From Rhizobium sp. Leaf371 (GTDB taxonomy: Bacteria > Pseudomonadota > Alphaproteobacteria > Rhizobiales > Rhizobiaceae), in NCBI RefSeq assembly GCF_001424045.1, contig NZ_LMQB01000001.1, positions 95,548 through 159,547 of the forward strand: a stretch of 64,000 nt of DNA. Reading direction: 5' to 3'. Numbering within the stretch: the stretch's first letter is position 1; each line of letters opens with the position of its first letter. The notes under the pieces were generated by a model. It was not told the origin of the DNA. It saw only the letters and a list, made by a program, of their open reading frames with translations, and made no database searches. The translations under genes and the position numbers were made by a program. Shown in pieces: positions 34,923 to 43,970 of this stretch.

Positions 34923-37900
34923 ATGTCGCGTTTCTTCATCGACAGGCCGATCTTCGCCTGGGTCATTTCTATCTGCATCATGCTGGCGGGCGTCCTCGCC
35001 ATCACCACGCTGTCGATCTCGCAATATCCGCAGATCGCCCCGACATCGGTGCGGATCAGCGCCAATTATGCCGGGGCAGACGCGCAGACGGTCGAGAACT
35101 CGGTGACCAAGGTCATCGAGCAGGGCATGACCGGGATCGACAATCTCGACTATATGACCTCGACCTCGCAATCGACGGGTTCGGCGACGATCTCGCTCAC
35201 CTTCACCAATGCCGCCGACCCGGATGTCGCGCAGATGCAGGTGCAGAACAAGCTCCAGCTCGTGGAATCGCAGCTGCCGCAAAGCGTGCAGTCGAGCGGC
35301 ATCACGGTCGCCAAGGCCTCCACCGGCTTCCTGATGGTCGTCGCCCTAGTCTCCACCGATAACAGCCTCTCCTCGCTCGACCTGTCCGATTACATCGACA
35401 GCACGCTCAACGACACGATCAAGCGCGTGCCCGGCGTCGGCGACACGCGCATCTTCGGTTCCGGCTATGCGATGCGCATCTGGCTCGATCCCGCCAAGCT
35501 GGTGAAGTACAGCCTGATGGCGAGTGACGTTTCGAGCGCCATCGAGGCGCAGAACACGCAGGTTTCGGCCGGGCAGCTCGGCGGCCTGCCGCAGCGCCAG
35601 GGCCAGCAACTGAATGCGACCGTGACCGCCAAGAGCCGGCTGCAGACGCCCGAGCAGTTCGAGAACATCATTATCAAGAGCCTTCCCGACGGTTCGCTCG
35701 TCCGTCTGAACGACGTCGCCCGCGTCGAGCTCGGCGCCGAGAGCTACGACACGTCCGGCATGTACAATGGCAAGAACGCCTCCGGCCTCGGCATCTATCT
35801 CGCCGCCAACGCCAATGCGCTGGACACGGCAGAGGCCGTGACGACCGCCATCGACAATCTGCGCGAAACGCTGCCGCAGAATGTCGAGGTCGCCTATGCC
35901 AACGACACCACGCCCTTCGTCCGGCTGTCGATCAAGGATGTGATCAAGACGCTGATCGAGGCGATCGTGCTGGTCTTCGTGGTCATGCTGGTGTTTCTCC
36001 AAAGTCTTCGTGCCACGCTCATCCCGACGCTCGCGGTGCCCGTCGTCCTGCTCGGCACGTTCGGAGTGCTCTCCGCCTTCGGCTACTCGATCAATACGCT
36101 CACCATGTTCGCCATGGTGCTGGCCATCGGGCTTCTGGTCGACGATGCCATCGTCGTCGTCGAAAACGTCGAGCGCATCATGGAGGAGGAGGGGCTGGAG
36201 CCGCGCGAGGCGACCATCAAGTCCATGAACGAGATCACCGGCGCGCTGGTCGGCATCGCCACGGTGCTGTCGGCCGTCTTCATTCCGATGGCGTTCTTCT
36301 CCGGCTCGGTCGGCATCATCTATCGGCAGTTCTCGGTGACGATCGTCTCGGCCATGGTCCTGTCCGTCGTCGTGGCGCTGACGCTGACGCCGGCGCTGTG
36401 CGCGACCCTTTTGAAGAAGCCGAAGGAGGGGGCGAAGAAAAAGGGGCTTTCCGGAGTCTTCAACCGGGGTTTCGACCGCACGACCAATGGCTATCAGCGC
36501 AGCATTTCCGGCATGATCCGCCGACCGTTCGCCTTCCTCTTCGTGTTCTTCCTCATCATCGGCGCCGTCGTCTATCTCTTCAACCGGCTGCCGAGCTCGT
36601 TCCTGCCTGAAGAAGACCAGGGCATCCTCATCACCAGCGTCCAGCTGCCGCCGGGCGCCACGCAGGACCGCACCATCAAGGTCATGCGGCAGGTGACGGA
36701 TTACTACCTCAATCAGGAGAAGGCCTATGTCGACGGCGTGTTCGGTGCTGCGGGCTTCGGCTTCGGCGGACAGGGACAGAATGTCGGCCTCACCTTCGTG
36801 CGGCTGAAGGGTTTCGATCAGCGGAGCGATCCCAATGGCAGCGCGTCCGCCATCGTCGCCCGGGCGCGAAAAGCCTTCTCGAAAATCCAGGACGGTTCCG
36901 TTACCGCGCTTGCGCCACCCGCCATTCCGGGCTTCGGCAACTCCGGCGGCTTCGACGTCTATCTCCAGGACATTAACGGCGAAGGGCATGAGGCGCTGAT
37001 CGCGATGCGCAACAAGCTGCTGGCCGCGGCCGGTCAGAGCCCGCTCTTGCAGGGAACCCGGCCGAACGGGCAGGAGGACCAGACGCAGTATCAGGTGAAC
37101 ATCGACCAGGAAAAGGCAAGCGCTCTCAATCTCGGCCTGTCCGATATCGATACGACCTTGTCCACGGCCTGGGGCGGGAAATACATCAACGATTTCATCG
37201 ATCGCGGACGGGTGAAGCCGGTCTATCTGCAAGGTGACCAGAATTTCCGCATGCAGCCGGAAGATTTCGACACCTGGTATGTCCGCAACTCCGACAATGG
37301 CATGGTGCCGTTCTCCGCCTTTGCGAGCGGCAGCTGGTCGTTCGGCTCGCCGCGTCTCGAGCGCTATAACGGCTCGTCCGCGGTGGAGATCCAGGGCTCG
37401 GCCGCACCCGGCGTCAGTTCCGGCGACGCCATGAACGTCATCGATACGATCATGGCGGAGCAGGGCGCGGGCTTTGCGCATGAATGGACCGGGCTCTCGG
37501 CGCAGGAGCGGCTGTCGGGCAGCCAGGCAACGCAACTGTACCTCATCTCCGGCCTCGTCGTGTTCCTCGCGCTCGCCGCGCTTTACGAGAGCTGGTCTAT
37601 TCCCTTCGCCGTCATGCTCGCCGTGCCGATCGGCATATTCGGGGCGCTGTTTGCCGCCACTATCATGGGGGAATCCAACGACGTCTATTTCAAGGTCGGT
37701 CTTCTGACGACCATCGGGCTCGCGGCGAAGAATGCGATCCTGATCGTCGAATTCGCCATGGAGCAGCAGGCCCAGGGAAAGGATCTCGTCTCGGCGACGA
37801 TGGAAGCGTCCCGCCAGCGCCTTCGACCGATCCTGATGACCTCGCTCGCCTTCATCCTCGGCGTCACGCCGCTGGCGATCGCGAGCGGCGCCGGATCGGG

Positions 37901-38060
37901 CGCGCAGAACTCGATCGGCATCGGCGTCATGGGCGGCATGATCGCGGCGACCTTTATCGGGATCTTCTTCATTCCGCTGCTGTTCGTCACCGTGCGCCGC
38001 ATCTTCAAGGGCCGCCAGCCGAAGCCCGGCGCGGAAGCGCCGGTGCCGGCCGCGACGTAG
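34923..38060 (+). CDS. RND multidrug efflux pump, AcrB/MexB type
   Basis: A 1045-residue inner-membrane proton antiporter, the usual length for hydrophobe/amphiphile pumps. It begins MSRFFIDRPIFAWVISI. The proton-relay aspartates lie in LLVDDAIVVVENVERIMEE, and the later helices contain GLAAKNAILIVEFAMEQ, the conserved lysine region. Two large periplasmic loops give the porter and docking domains. It works with the adaptor encoded just upstream and an outer-membrane channel from elsewhere. No regulator is adjacent, so control of the operon is not visible. Confidence 0.96.
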   Translation: MSRFFIDRPIFAWVISICIMLAGVLAITTLSISQYPQIAPTSVRISANYAGADAQTVENSVTKVIEQGMTGIDNLDYMTSTSQSTGSATISLTFTNAADPDVAQMQVQNKLQLVESQLPQSVQSSGITVAKASTGFLMVVALVSTDNSLSSLDLSDYIDSTLNDTIKRVPGVGDTRIFGSGYAMRIWLDPAKLVKYSLMASDVSSAIEAQNTQVSAGQLGGLPQRQGQQLNATVTAKSRLQTPEQFENIIIKSLPDGSLVRLNDVARVELGAESYDTSGMYNGKNASGLGIYLAANANALDTAEAVTTAIDNLRETLPQNVEVAYANDTTPFVRLSIKDVIKTLIEAIVLVFVVMLVFLQSLRATLIPTLAVPVVLLGTFGVLSAFGYSINTLTMFAMVLAIGLLVDDAIVVVENVERIMEEEGLEPREATIKSMNEITGALVGIATVLSAVFIPMAFFSGSVGIIYRQFSVTIVSAMVLSVVVALTLTPALCATLLKKPKEGAKKKGLSGVFNRGFDRTTNGYQRSISGMIRRPFAFLFVFFLIIGAVVYLFNRLPSSFLPEEDQGILITSVQLPPGATQDRTIKVMRQVTDYYLNQEKAYVDGVFGAAGFGFGGQGQNVGLTFVRLKGFDQRSDPNGSASAIVARARKAFSKIQDGSVTALAPPAIPGFGNSGGFDVYLQDINGEGHEALIAMRNKLLAAAGQSPLLQGTRPNGQEDQTQYQVNIDQEKASALNLGLSDIDTTLSTAWGGKYINDFIDRGRVKPVYLQGDQNFRMQPEDFDTWYVRNSDNGMVPFSAFASGSWSFGSPRLERYNGSSAVEIQGSAAPGVSSGDAMNVIDTIMAEQGAGFAHEWTGLSAQERLSGSQATQLYLISGLVVFLALAALYESWSIPFAVMLAVPIGIFGALFAATIMGESNDVYFKVGLLTTIGLAAKNAILIVEFAMEQQAQGKDLVSATMEASRQRLRPILMTSLAFILGVTPLAIASGAGSGAQNSIGIGVMGGMIAATFIGIFFIPLLFVTVRRIFKGRQPKPGAEAPVPAAT

Positions 38061-38334
38061 GGTCCCGAGCCGCGCGTCGCGCGGGCGCGCCGCAGGGCAT
38101 CGCGCGCGTTGGCGAAAAGCAGGAGGCTGGCCGCCAGCAGCAGCATGCCGGCGACGGACCGATAGATCAGTACGCGGGACATCCTGCCGCTGCGGCCCTG
38201 CACGAAGACGGAATGGCGCGAACATAAGCGCGGCGTGAATTGTGCAGTGCCGCATGATTTCCGTTGTGTCGTGCCGATCCGGATGCCACACTTCTGTCAT
38301 GCTGGTTTCAGCAGGCATGAAACGAGGGACGAGC

Positions 38335-39858
38335 ATGATGCCTTTCGACATGAGCCCCGCCCGGAGGATCCGCGCGATCCTTGCAAGTGCTGCCCTTTCC
38401 ACGGCGTTGCTCTTTTCATCCCATGGCGCCTTTGCCGCCAGGACATCGCTCGTTCTCGGCATGACGATCGAGCCGCAGGGGCTCGATCCGACCGCGGCTG
38501 CACCCGTCGCCATCGGCCAAGTGACCTGGCAGAACGTGTTCGAGGGGCTGGTCGCCATCGACCGTGAGGGCAAGATCGTGCCGCAGCTCGCCAAGAGCTG
38601 GGAGATCTCGCCCGACGGGCTGACCTATACGTTCACGCTGCAGGAGGGTGTGACCTTCCATGATGGCGAGGCCTTCGACAGTTCGGTCGCCAAATTTTCG
38701 CTCGACCGCGCCCGTGGGCCGGATTCGACCAACGGGCAGAAGCGCTTCTTTGCCGCCATCGACACGATCGAAACGCCTGATAAGGCGACGCTGGTGCTGA
38801 AGCTGAAGAAACCTCAGGGAAGCCTGCTCTACTGGCTCGGCTGGCCGGCCTCGGTCATGGTCGGCACGAAAAGTGCGGCCGACGACAAGACAAAGCCTGT
38901 TGGCACCGGCCCCTTCACCTTCGTCAGCTGGACCAAGGGCGACCGCGTGGAGCTGGCCGCCAATCCGAACTACTGGAACAAGGCCGTCAAGGTTCGTCTG
39001 GAGACGGTGACCTTCCGCTTCATCGCCGACGCGCAGGCGCAGGCCGCGGCGGTGACCACCGGCGGCGTCGATGCCTTTCCCGAATTTGCCGCGCCCGAGC
39101 TGATGGACAACTTCAAGGACAATGCCGACCTCGTGACCGTGATCGGCAACACCGAGCTCAAGGTCGTCGCCGGCATGAACAATGCCCGCAAGCCCTTCAA
39201 CGACAAGCGCGTGCGCCAGGCGCTAATGATGGCGATCGACCGGCAGACCGTGATCGATGGCGCCTGGTCCGGCCTCGGCACCGCGATCGGCAGCCACTAC
39301 ACCCCGAACGATCGGGCCTATGTCGATCTCACGGCGAAGCTCCCCTATGATGTCGAGAAGGCCAAGGCGCTTCTGGCGGAAGCAGGCTATCCCGATGGTT
39401 TCGCCTTCACGATCAAGACGCCGCAGATGGCCTATGCGCCGCGCAGCGCCGAGGTGATGCAGGCGATGCTGGCGGAAATCGGCGTGACCATGACCATCGA
39501 GCCGACCGAGTTTCCGGCAAAATGGGTGCAGGACGTGCTGAAGGGCGCCGATTACGACATGACCATCGTCGCCCATGCCGAGCCGATGGACATCGATATC
39601 TACGCCCGCGATCCCTACTACTTCAACTACAAGAACCCGGCCTTTTCCGAGATCATCAACAAGATCGAGGCGACGGCCGACCCGGCGGCGCAGGACGCGC
39701 TCTATCAGGATGCGCAGACGATTCTTGCCGAGGACGTTCCGGCCCTGTTCCTCTTCGTCATGCCCAAGCTCGGCGTGTGGAACGCCAAGCTCAAGGGTCT
39801 CTGGGAAAACGAGCCGATCCCGTCGAATGTGCTGAGCGAGGTTTACTGGGAGGAATGA
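38335..39858 (+). CDS. Peptide-type ABC transporter substrate-binding protein
   Basis: A periplasmic protein of 507 residues of the DppA/OppA family (cluster C). The signal peptide runs to SSHGAFA. The mature part has SLVLGMTIEPQGLDPTAAAP and the family stretch PQLAKSWEISPDGLTYTFTL. Two adjacent ATGs precede the protein and either could start it; GGGA stands close upstream. The transported compound is uncertain: the operon ends in an amidase, so an amide-containing peptide or similar compound is likely. The next gene follows only after a 298-bp gap with a repeat element. Confidence 0.9.
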   Translation: MMPFDMSPARRIRAILASAALSTALLFSSHGAFAARTSLVLGMTIEPQGLDPTAAAPVAIGQVTWQNVFEGLVAIDREGKIVPQLAKSWEISPDGLTYTFTLQEGVTFHDGEAFDSSVAKFSLDRARGPDSTNGQKRFFAAIDTIETPDKATLVLKLKKPQGSLLYWLGWPASVMVGTKSAADDKTKPVGTGPFTFVSWTKGDRVELAANPNYWNKAVKVRLETVTFRFIADAQAQAAAVTTGGVDAFPEFAAPELMDNFKDNADLVTVIGNTELKVVAGMNNARKPFNDKRVRQALMMAIDRQTVIDGAWSGLGTAIGSHYTPNDRAYVDLTAKLPYDVEKAKALLAEAGYPDGFAFTIKTPQMAYAPRSAEVMQAMLAEIGVTMTIEPTEFPAKWVQDVLKGADYDMTIVAHAEPMDIDIYARDPYYFNYKNPAFSEIINKIEATADPAAQDALYQDAQTILAEDVPALFLFVMPKLGVWNAKLKGLWENEPIPSNVLSEVYWEE

Positions 39859-39946
39859 AAGCGAGCAGTCCCTGTGTGATGGCCGCTGTGGAGGTGAGGG
39901 GGGCAAGTGCCAGGCGGACCGACGGCACGCTCCGACCTCCGCGGCA

Positions 39947-40086
39947 GCCCCTCACCCTAACCCTCTCCCCGCCTGCGGGGAGAGGGGACGCGTCGTGCGC
40001 TGCGATCCTGGATTCGGAGGGCGCTCAGCCCAGGTTCTTTCTCCCCGTCCGGATGGGAAAAAAGTGGCGGCAGCCGGATGAGGGGC
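39947..40086. repeat. 140-bp intergenic mosaic repeat between binding protein and permease genes
   Basis: The element is bounded by GCCCCTCA and TGAGGGGC inverted ends. It contains a perfect 12-bp hairpin (CCCTCTCCCCGC and GCGGGGAGAGGG, 39961-39986) and a second CCCCGTCCGGATGGG hairpin. Sequences of the CCCTCTCCCCGC type are widely repeated in rhizobial and other proteobacterial genomes. It is non-coding, and may stabilise the binding-protein message as the smaller repeats do in the other ABC operon. Confidence 0.8.
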
Positions 40087-40156
40087 CGGCCACGGGCCCT
40101 GCGGTTACGGCGGCGCTGAGGCTGTCATGTGACCGCGTCCGGTGTCGGAGCATCGC

Positions 40157-41104
40157 ATGACCGGCCTGCTTCTCCGCCGCATCGCCAGCCTCGTCCTGAC
40201 GCTTCTTGCCGTCTCCGCGCTGATCTTCCTCGTCATGGACGTGCTGCCGGGCGACCCCGCGGCGATCATGCTGGGGACGTCGGCGACGCCGGAGACGCTG
40301 GAGGCGTTGCGGCGGGAGCTCGGGCTCGATCAGCCGCTGGTGCTGCGCTATCTCTCCTGGCTCGCCGGTGTGGCGACCGGCGATCTCGGCATGTCCTATA
40401 CCTACGGCGTGCCCGTGGCCGGGTTGATCGCCGAGCGGCTGGTGGTGACGCTGCCGCTGGCCTTCCTTGCCATCCTCCTGTCGGTTGCCATCGCCATTCC
40501 GCTCGGGGTCGCCTCGGCCGCCCGGCGCAATAGCGTGGTCGATACCGCGGTCGGCTTTCTGTCGCAGATGTTCATTGCCGTGCCCGGTTTCTGGGTGGGT
40601 CTGCTGCTGGTGCTGGTCTTCTCCGTCTCGTTCGGCTGGGTTCCCTCCGGCGGCTTTCCCGGCTGGCAGGCGGGGGTCCTGCCGGCGCTGGGCGCGCTGG
40701 TTCTGCCGGCCATCGCGCTGGCGCTGCCGCAGGCGGGCGTGCTGACCCGGGTCACGCGCTCGGCGGTGATCGAGGTGATGAACGAGGATTTCGTGCGCAC
40801 CGCGCGCGCCAAGGGACTGCCCCGGCGCAAGGCGCTATGGCGGCATGCGGTGCCCAATGCGCTGGTGCCGGTTGTCACCATTCTCGGCCTGCAGTTCACC
40901 TTTCTGATCGCCGGCGCGGTGCTGGTCGAAAACGTCTTCAACCTGCCGGGCCTCGGACGTCTTGCCTTGCAGGCTTTGTCGCAGCGCGACATCATCGTGA
41001 TGCAGGATGTCGTCCTGTTCTTCGCCGCGCTGGTCATCGTCATGAATTTCCTGGTCGATCTCTCCTATCTCGCGCTCGACCCGCGCCTGCGGGGTCGCAC
41101 ATGA
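40157..41104 (+). CDS. Peptide-type ABC transporter permease, DppB class
   Basis: A 315-residue inner-membrane protein with six helices. It starts MTGLLLRRIASLVLTLLAVS with the conserved DVLPGDPAAIMLGTSA. The EAA docking loop is seen in VRTARAKGLPRRKALWRHAVPNALVPV. A GTG 15 bases upstream is in frame, but GGAG six bases before the ATG fixes the start. The 3' end overlaps the next gene as ATGA. Confidence 0.94.
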   Translation: MTGLLLRRIASLVLTLLAVSALIFLVMDVLPGDPAAIMLGTSATPETLEALRRELGLDQPLVLRYLSWLAGVATGDLGMSYTYGVPVAGLIAERLVVTLPLAFLAILLSVAIAIPLGVASAARRNSVVDTAVGFLSQMFIAVPGFWVGLLLVLVFSVSFGWVPSGGFPGWQAGVLPALGALVLPAIALALPQAGVLTRVTRSAVIEVMNEDFVRTARAKGLPRRKALWRHAVPNALVPVVTILGLQFTFLIAGAVLVENVFNLPGLGRLALQALSQRDIIVMQDVVLFFAALVIVMNFLVDLSYLALDPRLRGRT

Positions 41105-41979
41105 GCGCGGTCGCACCGTCCGCGCCGCCGCGCCGGGGCAGGACTTTCGCCGCGGCCCTGCGGCGGGGGCTGGCGCATGGCAAGCTCTGGACCGGCGGTC
41201 TCGTGATCGGCTTCATCGGTGCGATCGCGCTTCTGTCGCTCGTCTGGACGCCGCTGCCGCCGGCCAAGCTGCAGATCGTGCAGAAGCTGAAACCGCCTTT
41301 GGCGCAGGGGCTGCTCGGAACCGATCACCTCGGGCGCGACGTCGCCTCGATGCTGATGGTCGGCGCCTGGAACTCGCTGTCGATCGCGGTGCTGGCGGTC
41401 GTCATGGGTGCGCTCGCCGGCACGCTTCTCGGCGTCGCGGTTGCGGCCCGGCGCGGCTGGTTCGAGGCGATCATGATGCGCGCGAACGATGTGATCTTCG
41501 CGGTTCCGCCCATTCTCTCGGCCATGATGCTCGGGGCGCTGCTCGGCACCGGCCGCCCCACCGCCATCATCGCCATCGCCGTGTTCATGGTGCCGGTCTT
41601 TGCCCGGGTGACGGCCAGCGCCGCGCTGCAGGTCTGGTCGCGGGATTATGTTCAGGCCGCGCGCGGGGCGGGCAAGGGCGGCATCCGGATCACGATCGAT
41701 CATGTCCTGCCCAATATCGCCAACCAGATCATCGTGCAGGCGACGATCCAGCTCGGCCTTGCCATCCTGACCGAAGCAGGCCTCAGCTTCCTCGGTCTCG
41801 GAATGGCGCCCCCCGCGCCGACCTGGGGGCGGATGCTGGCCGATGCGCAGACCTATCTCGGCCGCGCGCCGTGGCTCGCCATCCTGCCGGGTCTGGCCAT
41901 CGCGCTGACCGTGCTGGGCTTCAACATGCTCGGCGACGGCTTGCGCGATCTTCTCGATCCGCGCGAAAGGGGCCGCTGA
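41101..41979 (+). CDS. Peptide-type ABC transporter permease, DppC class
   Basis: A 292-residue partner permease. It shows the characteristic LLGTDHLGRDVASMLMVGAWNSL after the first helix, and the EAA loop in VQAARGAGKGGIRITIDHVLPNI. AGLSFLGLGMAPPAPTWGRML is the DppC-class C-terminal block. Start and stop both overlap the neighbouring genes, so five genes of this operon are translated as a chain. Confidence 0.94.
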   Translation: MSAVAPSAPPRRGRTFAAALRRGLAHGKLWTGGLVIGFIGAIALLSLVWTPLPPAKLQIVQKLKPPLAQGLLGTDHLGRDVASMLMVGAWNSLSIAVLAVVMGALAGTLLGVAVAARRGWFEAIMMRANDVIFAVPPILSAMMLGALLGTGRPTAIIAIAVFMVPVFARVTASAALQVWSRDYVQAARGAGKGGIRITIDHVLPNIANQIIVQATIQLGLAILTEAGLSFLGLGMAPPAPTWGRMLADAQTYLGRAPWLAILPGLAIALTVLGFNMLGDGLRDLLDPRERGR

Positions 41980-42959
41980 TGACGCAACCGTTGCTCCGGA
42001 TCGAAAATCTCGCCATTTCCATCGATCGCCCCGACGGCGCACGGCAGCCGATCGTCACCGATATCTCCCTGACGCTGGAGGCCGGGGAAACGCTCGGCAT
42101 CGTCGGGGAGAGCGGGTCGGGAAAATCGCTTCTGGCGCTTGCCGTGATGGGACTTCTTCCCCCGGTCGCGCGCCCGACGGGGCGCATCCTGCTGGAGGGG
42201 CGCGATCTCCTGGCCATGGACGACGAAACGCTCTGTTCCGTGCGGGGCCGCCGCGTCGGCCTGATCTTTCAGGAACCGCTGACGGCACTCAATCCGGCGA
42301 TGACGGTCGGCGACCAGATCGCCGAGGGAATGGTCATCCAGGACGGGCTTTCCTGGCGCGCGGCGCGCCGGGAGGCGATCACGCTGCTCGACCGCGTGCG
42401 CATGCCGGAGGCCGCGCGTCTGTCGCGCTCCTATCCGCATGCGCTGTCCGGCGGTCAGCGGCAGCGGGTCGGCATCGCCATCGCGCTCGCCATGAAGCCC
42501 GCCCTCATGATCGCGGACGAGCCGACGACGGCGCTCGACGTCACGGTGCAGGCCGAGGTCCTCGACATCCTCGACGATCTGACGCGCGATGCCGGCATGG
42601 CGCTCATCCTCGTCAGCCACGATCTCGGCGTCATCGCCCGCATGTGCGCGCGCACCCTCGTTCTCTATGCCGGCCGGCGTCTGGAAGAGGGGCTGACGCG
42701 CGACGTGCTGACGATGCCGCTCAACCCCTACACGCGCGGCCTGCTGCGGGCCGTCCCCCGGCGCCAGCCCCAGGATGGGCGGCTGCAGACGATCCCCGGC
42801 ACCGTGCCGTCCTTTGCCGCCCTTCCGCCCGGCTGCGTCTTTTCCGACCGCTGTCCCGAACGCATCGACGCCTGCCACGCGGCAGAGCCCCGCTGGACAT
42901 ATCCGGTGCCCGGCCGCGGCGTCCGCTGCATCCGCGCGCCCGGGGAGGCGATGCCATGA
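41979..42959 (+). CDS. Peptide-type ABC transporter ATPase, DppD class
   Basis: A 326-residue ATPase. Walker A is GESGSGKSLLA, the signature is LSGGQRQRVGIAIAL and Walker B is LMIADEPTTALD. The C-terminal oligopeptide extension has the cysteine-containing GCVFSDRCPERIDAC found in DppD/OppD proteins, which in relatives holds an iron-sulfur cluster. TGATG links it to the previous gene and ATGA to the next. Confidence 0.95.
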   Translation: MTQPLLRIENLAISIDRPDGARQPIVTDISLTLEAGETLGIVGESGSGKSLLALAVMGLLPPVARPTGRILLEGRDLLAMDDETLCSVRGRRVGLIFQEPLTALNPAMTVGDQIAEGMVIQDGLSWRAARREAITLLDRVRMPEAARLSRSYPHALSGGQRQRVGIAIALAMKPALMIADEPTTALDVTVQAEVLDILDDLTRDAGMALILVSHDLGVIARMCARTLVLYAGRRLEEGLTRDVLTMPLNPYTRGLLRAVPRRQPQDGRLQTIPGTVPSFAALPPGCVFSDRCPERIDACHAAEPRWTYPVPGRGVRCIRAPGEAMP

Positions 42960-43960
42960 TCGAGCCACCGCTTGTCGATATCCGTCATCTGTCGCGGGAT
43001 TATGCCAGCGGCGGGCTCTTCGCCGGCAGGCATGTGACCCGTGCGCTCACCGATGTCAGCATGACGGTTCATCGCGGAACGATCCATGGGATCGTCGGCG
43101 AGTCCGGCTGTGGGAAATCGACGCTGGCGCGCCTCGTCATGGCGCTCGACCGGCCGACATCCGGCAGCGTCCTGTTCGAGGGCGAGGACCTGTTCGGCGT
43201 CTCGGCGCGCGAACTGAAGCGCAAGCGGCGCGATTTCCAGATGGTGTTCCAGGATCCGTTCGGCTCGCTCGATCCGCGCCAGACGGTCGGTCGCATCGTG
43301 GCCGAGCCGCTGCACGTGCTGGACGGCAAGCCGGGGCGGGCCGAGCGGCGGGACAAAGTGGCGGCGATGCTTGAGGCGGTCGGCCTGTCGCCGGATCATG
43401 CGGCACGCTACCCGCATGCGTTTTCCGGCGGGCAGCGCCAGCGCATCGCCATCGCGCGGGCGCTGATCACCGAGCCGAAGCTGGTCGTGGCCGACGAGGC
43501 GGTGTCGGCGCTCGACCTGTCGGTGCAGGCGCAGGTGCTCAACCTGTTGATGGACCTGCGCGACCGGCGCGGCGTGACCGTGCTGTTCATCACGCACAAT
43601 CTTGCGGTCGTGGATGCCGTGGCCGACCGGGTGGGCGTGATGTATCGCGGGCGCCTGGTGGAAAGCGGGCCGGCACAAGCCGTCTTCGCCCGCCCGCTGC
43701 ACCCCTATACGCGGCTGCTCGCCGATGCCGAGCCGGACGTGACCCGTTTCGGCCGGCCGGACCGCCCGCCGCTCTCCGTTTCGGCACCGATCGATGTGGG
43801 TGTCGGCTGCAGTTTCCGCAATCGCTGTCCGCGGGCCGTCGCACGCTGCGCGACGGAGCGGCCGGAGCTGCGCAGCCTCGGTGACGAGCCGGACTTGCGC
43901 GACCGGCAGACCGCCTGTCACCGGGCGGAGGTGCTGCTGGACGCCGAGACTTCGGAATGA
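42956..43960 (+). CDS. Peptide-type ABC transporter ATPase, DppF class
   Basis: The second ATPase, 334 residues. Walker A is GESGCGKSTLA, the signature is FSGGQRQRIAIARAL and Walker B is LVVADEAVSALD. The C-terminus has CSFRNRCPRAVARC, again the cysteine cluster of this class. It forms a heterodimer with the DppD-class protein under the two permeases. The amidase gene starts ten bases after its stop. Confidence 0.95.
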   Translation: MIEPPLVDIRHLSRDYASGGLFAGRHVTRALTDVSMTVHRGTIHGIVGESGCGKSTLARLVMALDRPTSGSVLFEGEDLFGVSARELKRKRRDFQMVFQDPFGSLDPRQTVGRIVAEPLHVLDGKPGRAERRDKVAAMLEAVGLSPDHAARYPHAFSGGQRQRIAIARALITEPKLVVADEAVSALDLSVQAQVLNLLMDLRDRRGVTVLFITHNLAVVDAVADRVGVMYRGRLVESGPAQAVFARPLHPYTRLLADAEPDVTRFGRPDRPPLSVSAPIDVGVGCSFRNRCPRAVARCATERPELRSLGDEPDLRDRQTACHRAEVLLDAETSE

Positions 43961-43970
43961 TGGAGACGAT

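Noticed and set aside
38061..38203. Possible small membrane protein on the minus strand beginning MSRVLIYRSVAG
   Set aside because: The hydrophobic start is attractive but the frame runs on deep into the RND pump gene and has no ribosome site or family match. The 274-bp gap after the pump otherwise shows nothing.
35346..38594. Open frame of 1082 codons opposite the RND pump
   Set aside because: It is highly charged and repetitive, and the strand opposite holds a textbook RND pump; a shadow of codon bias.
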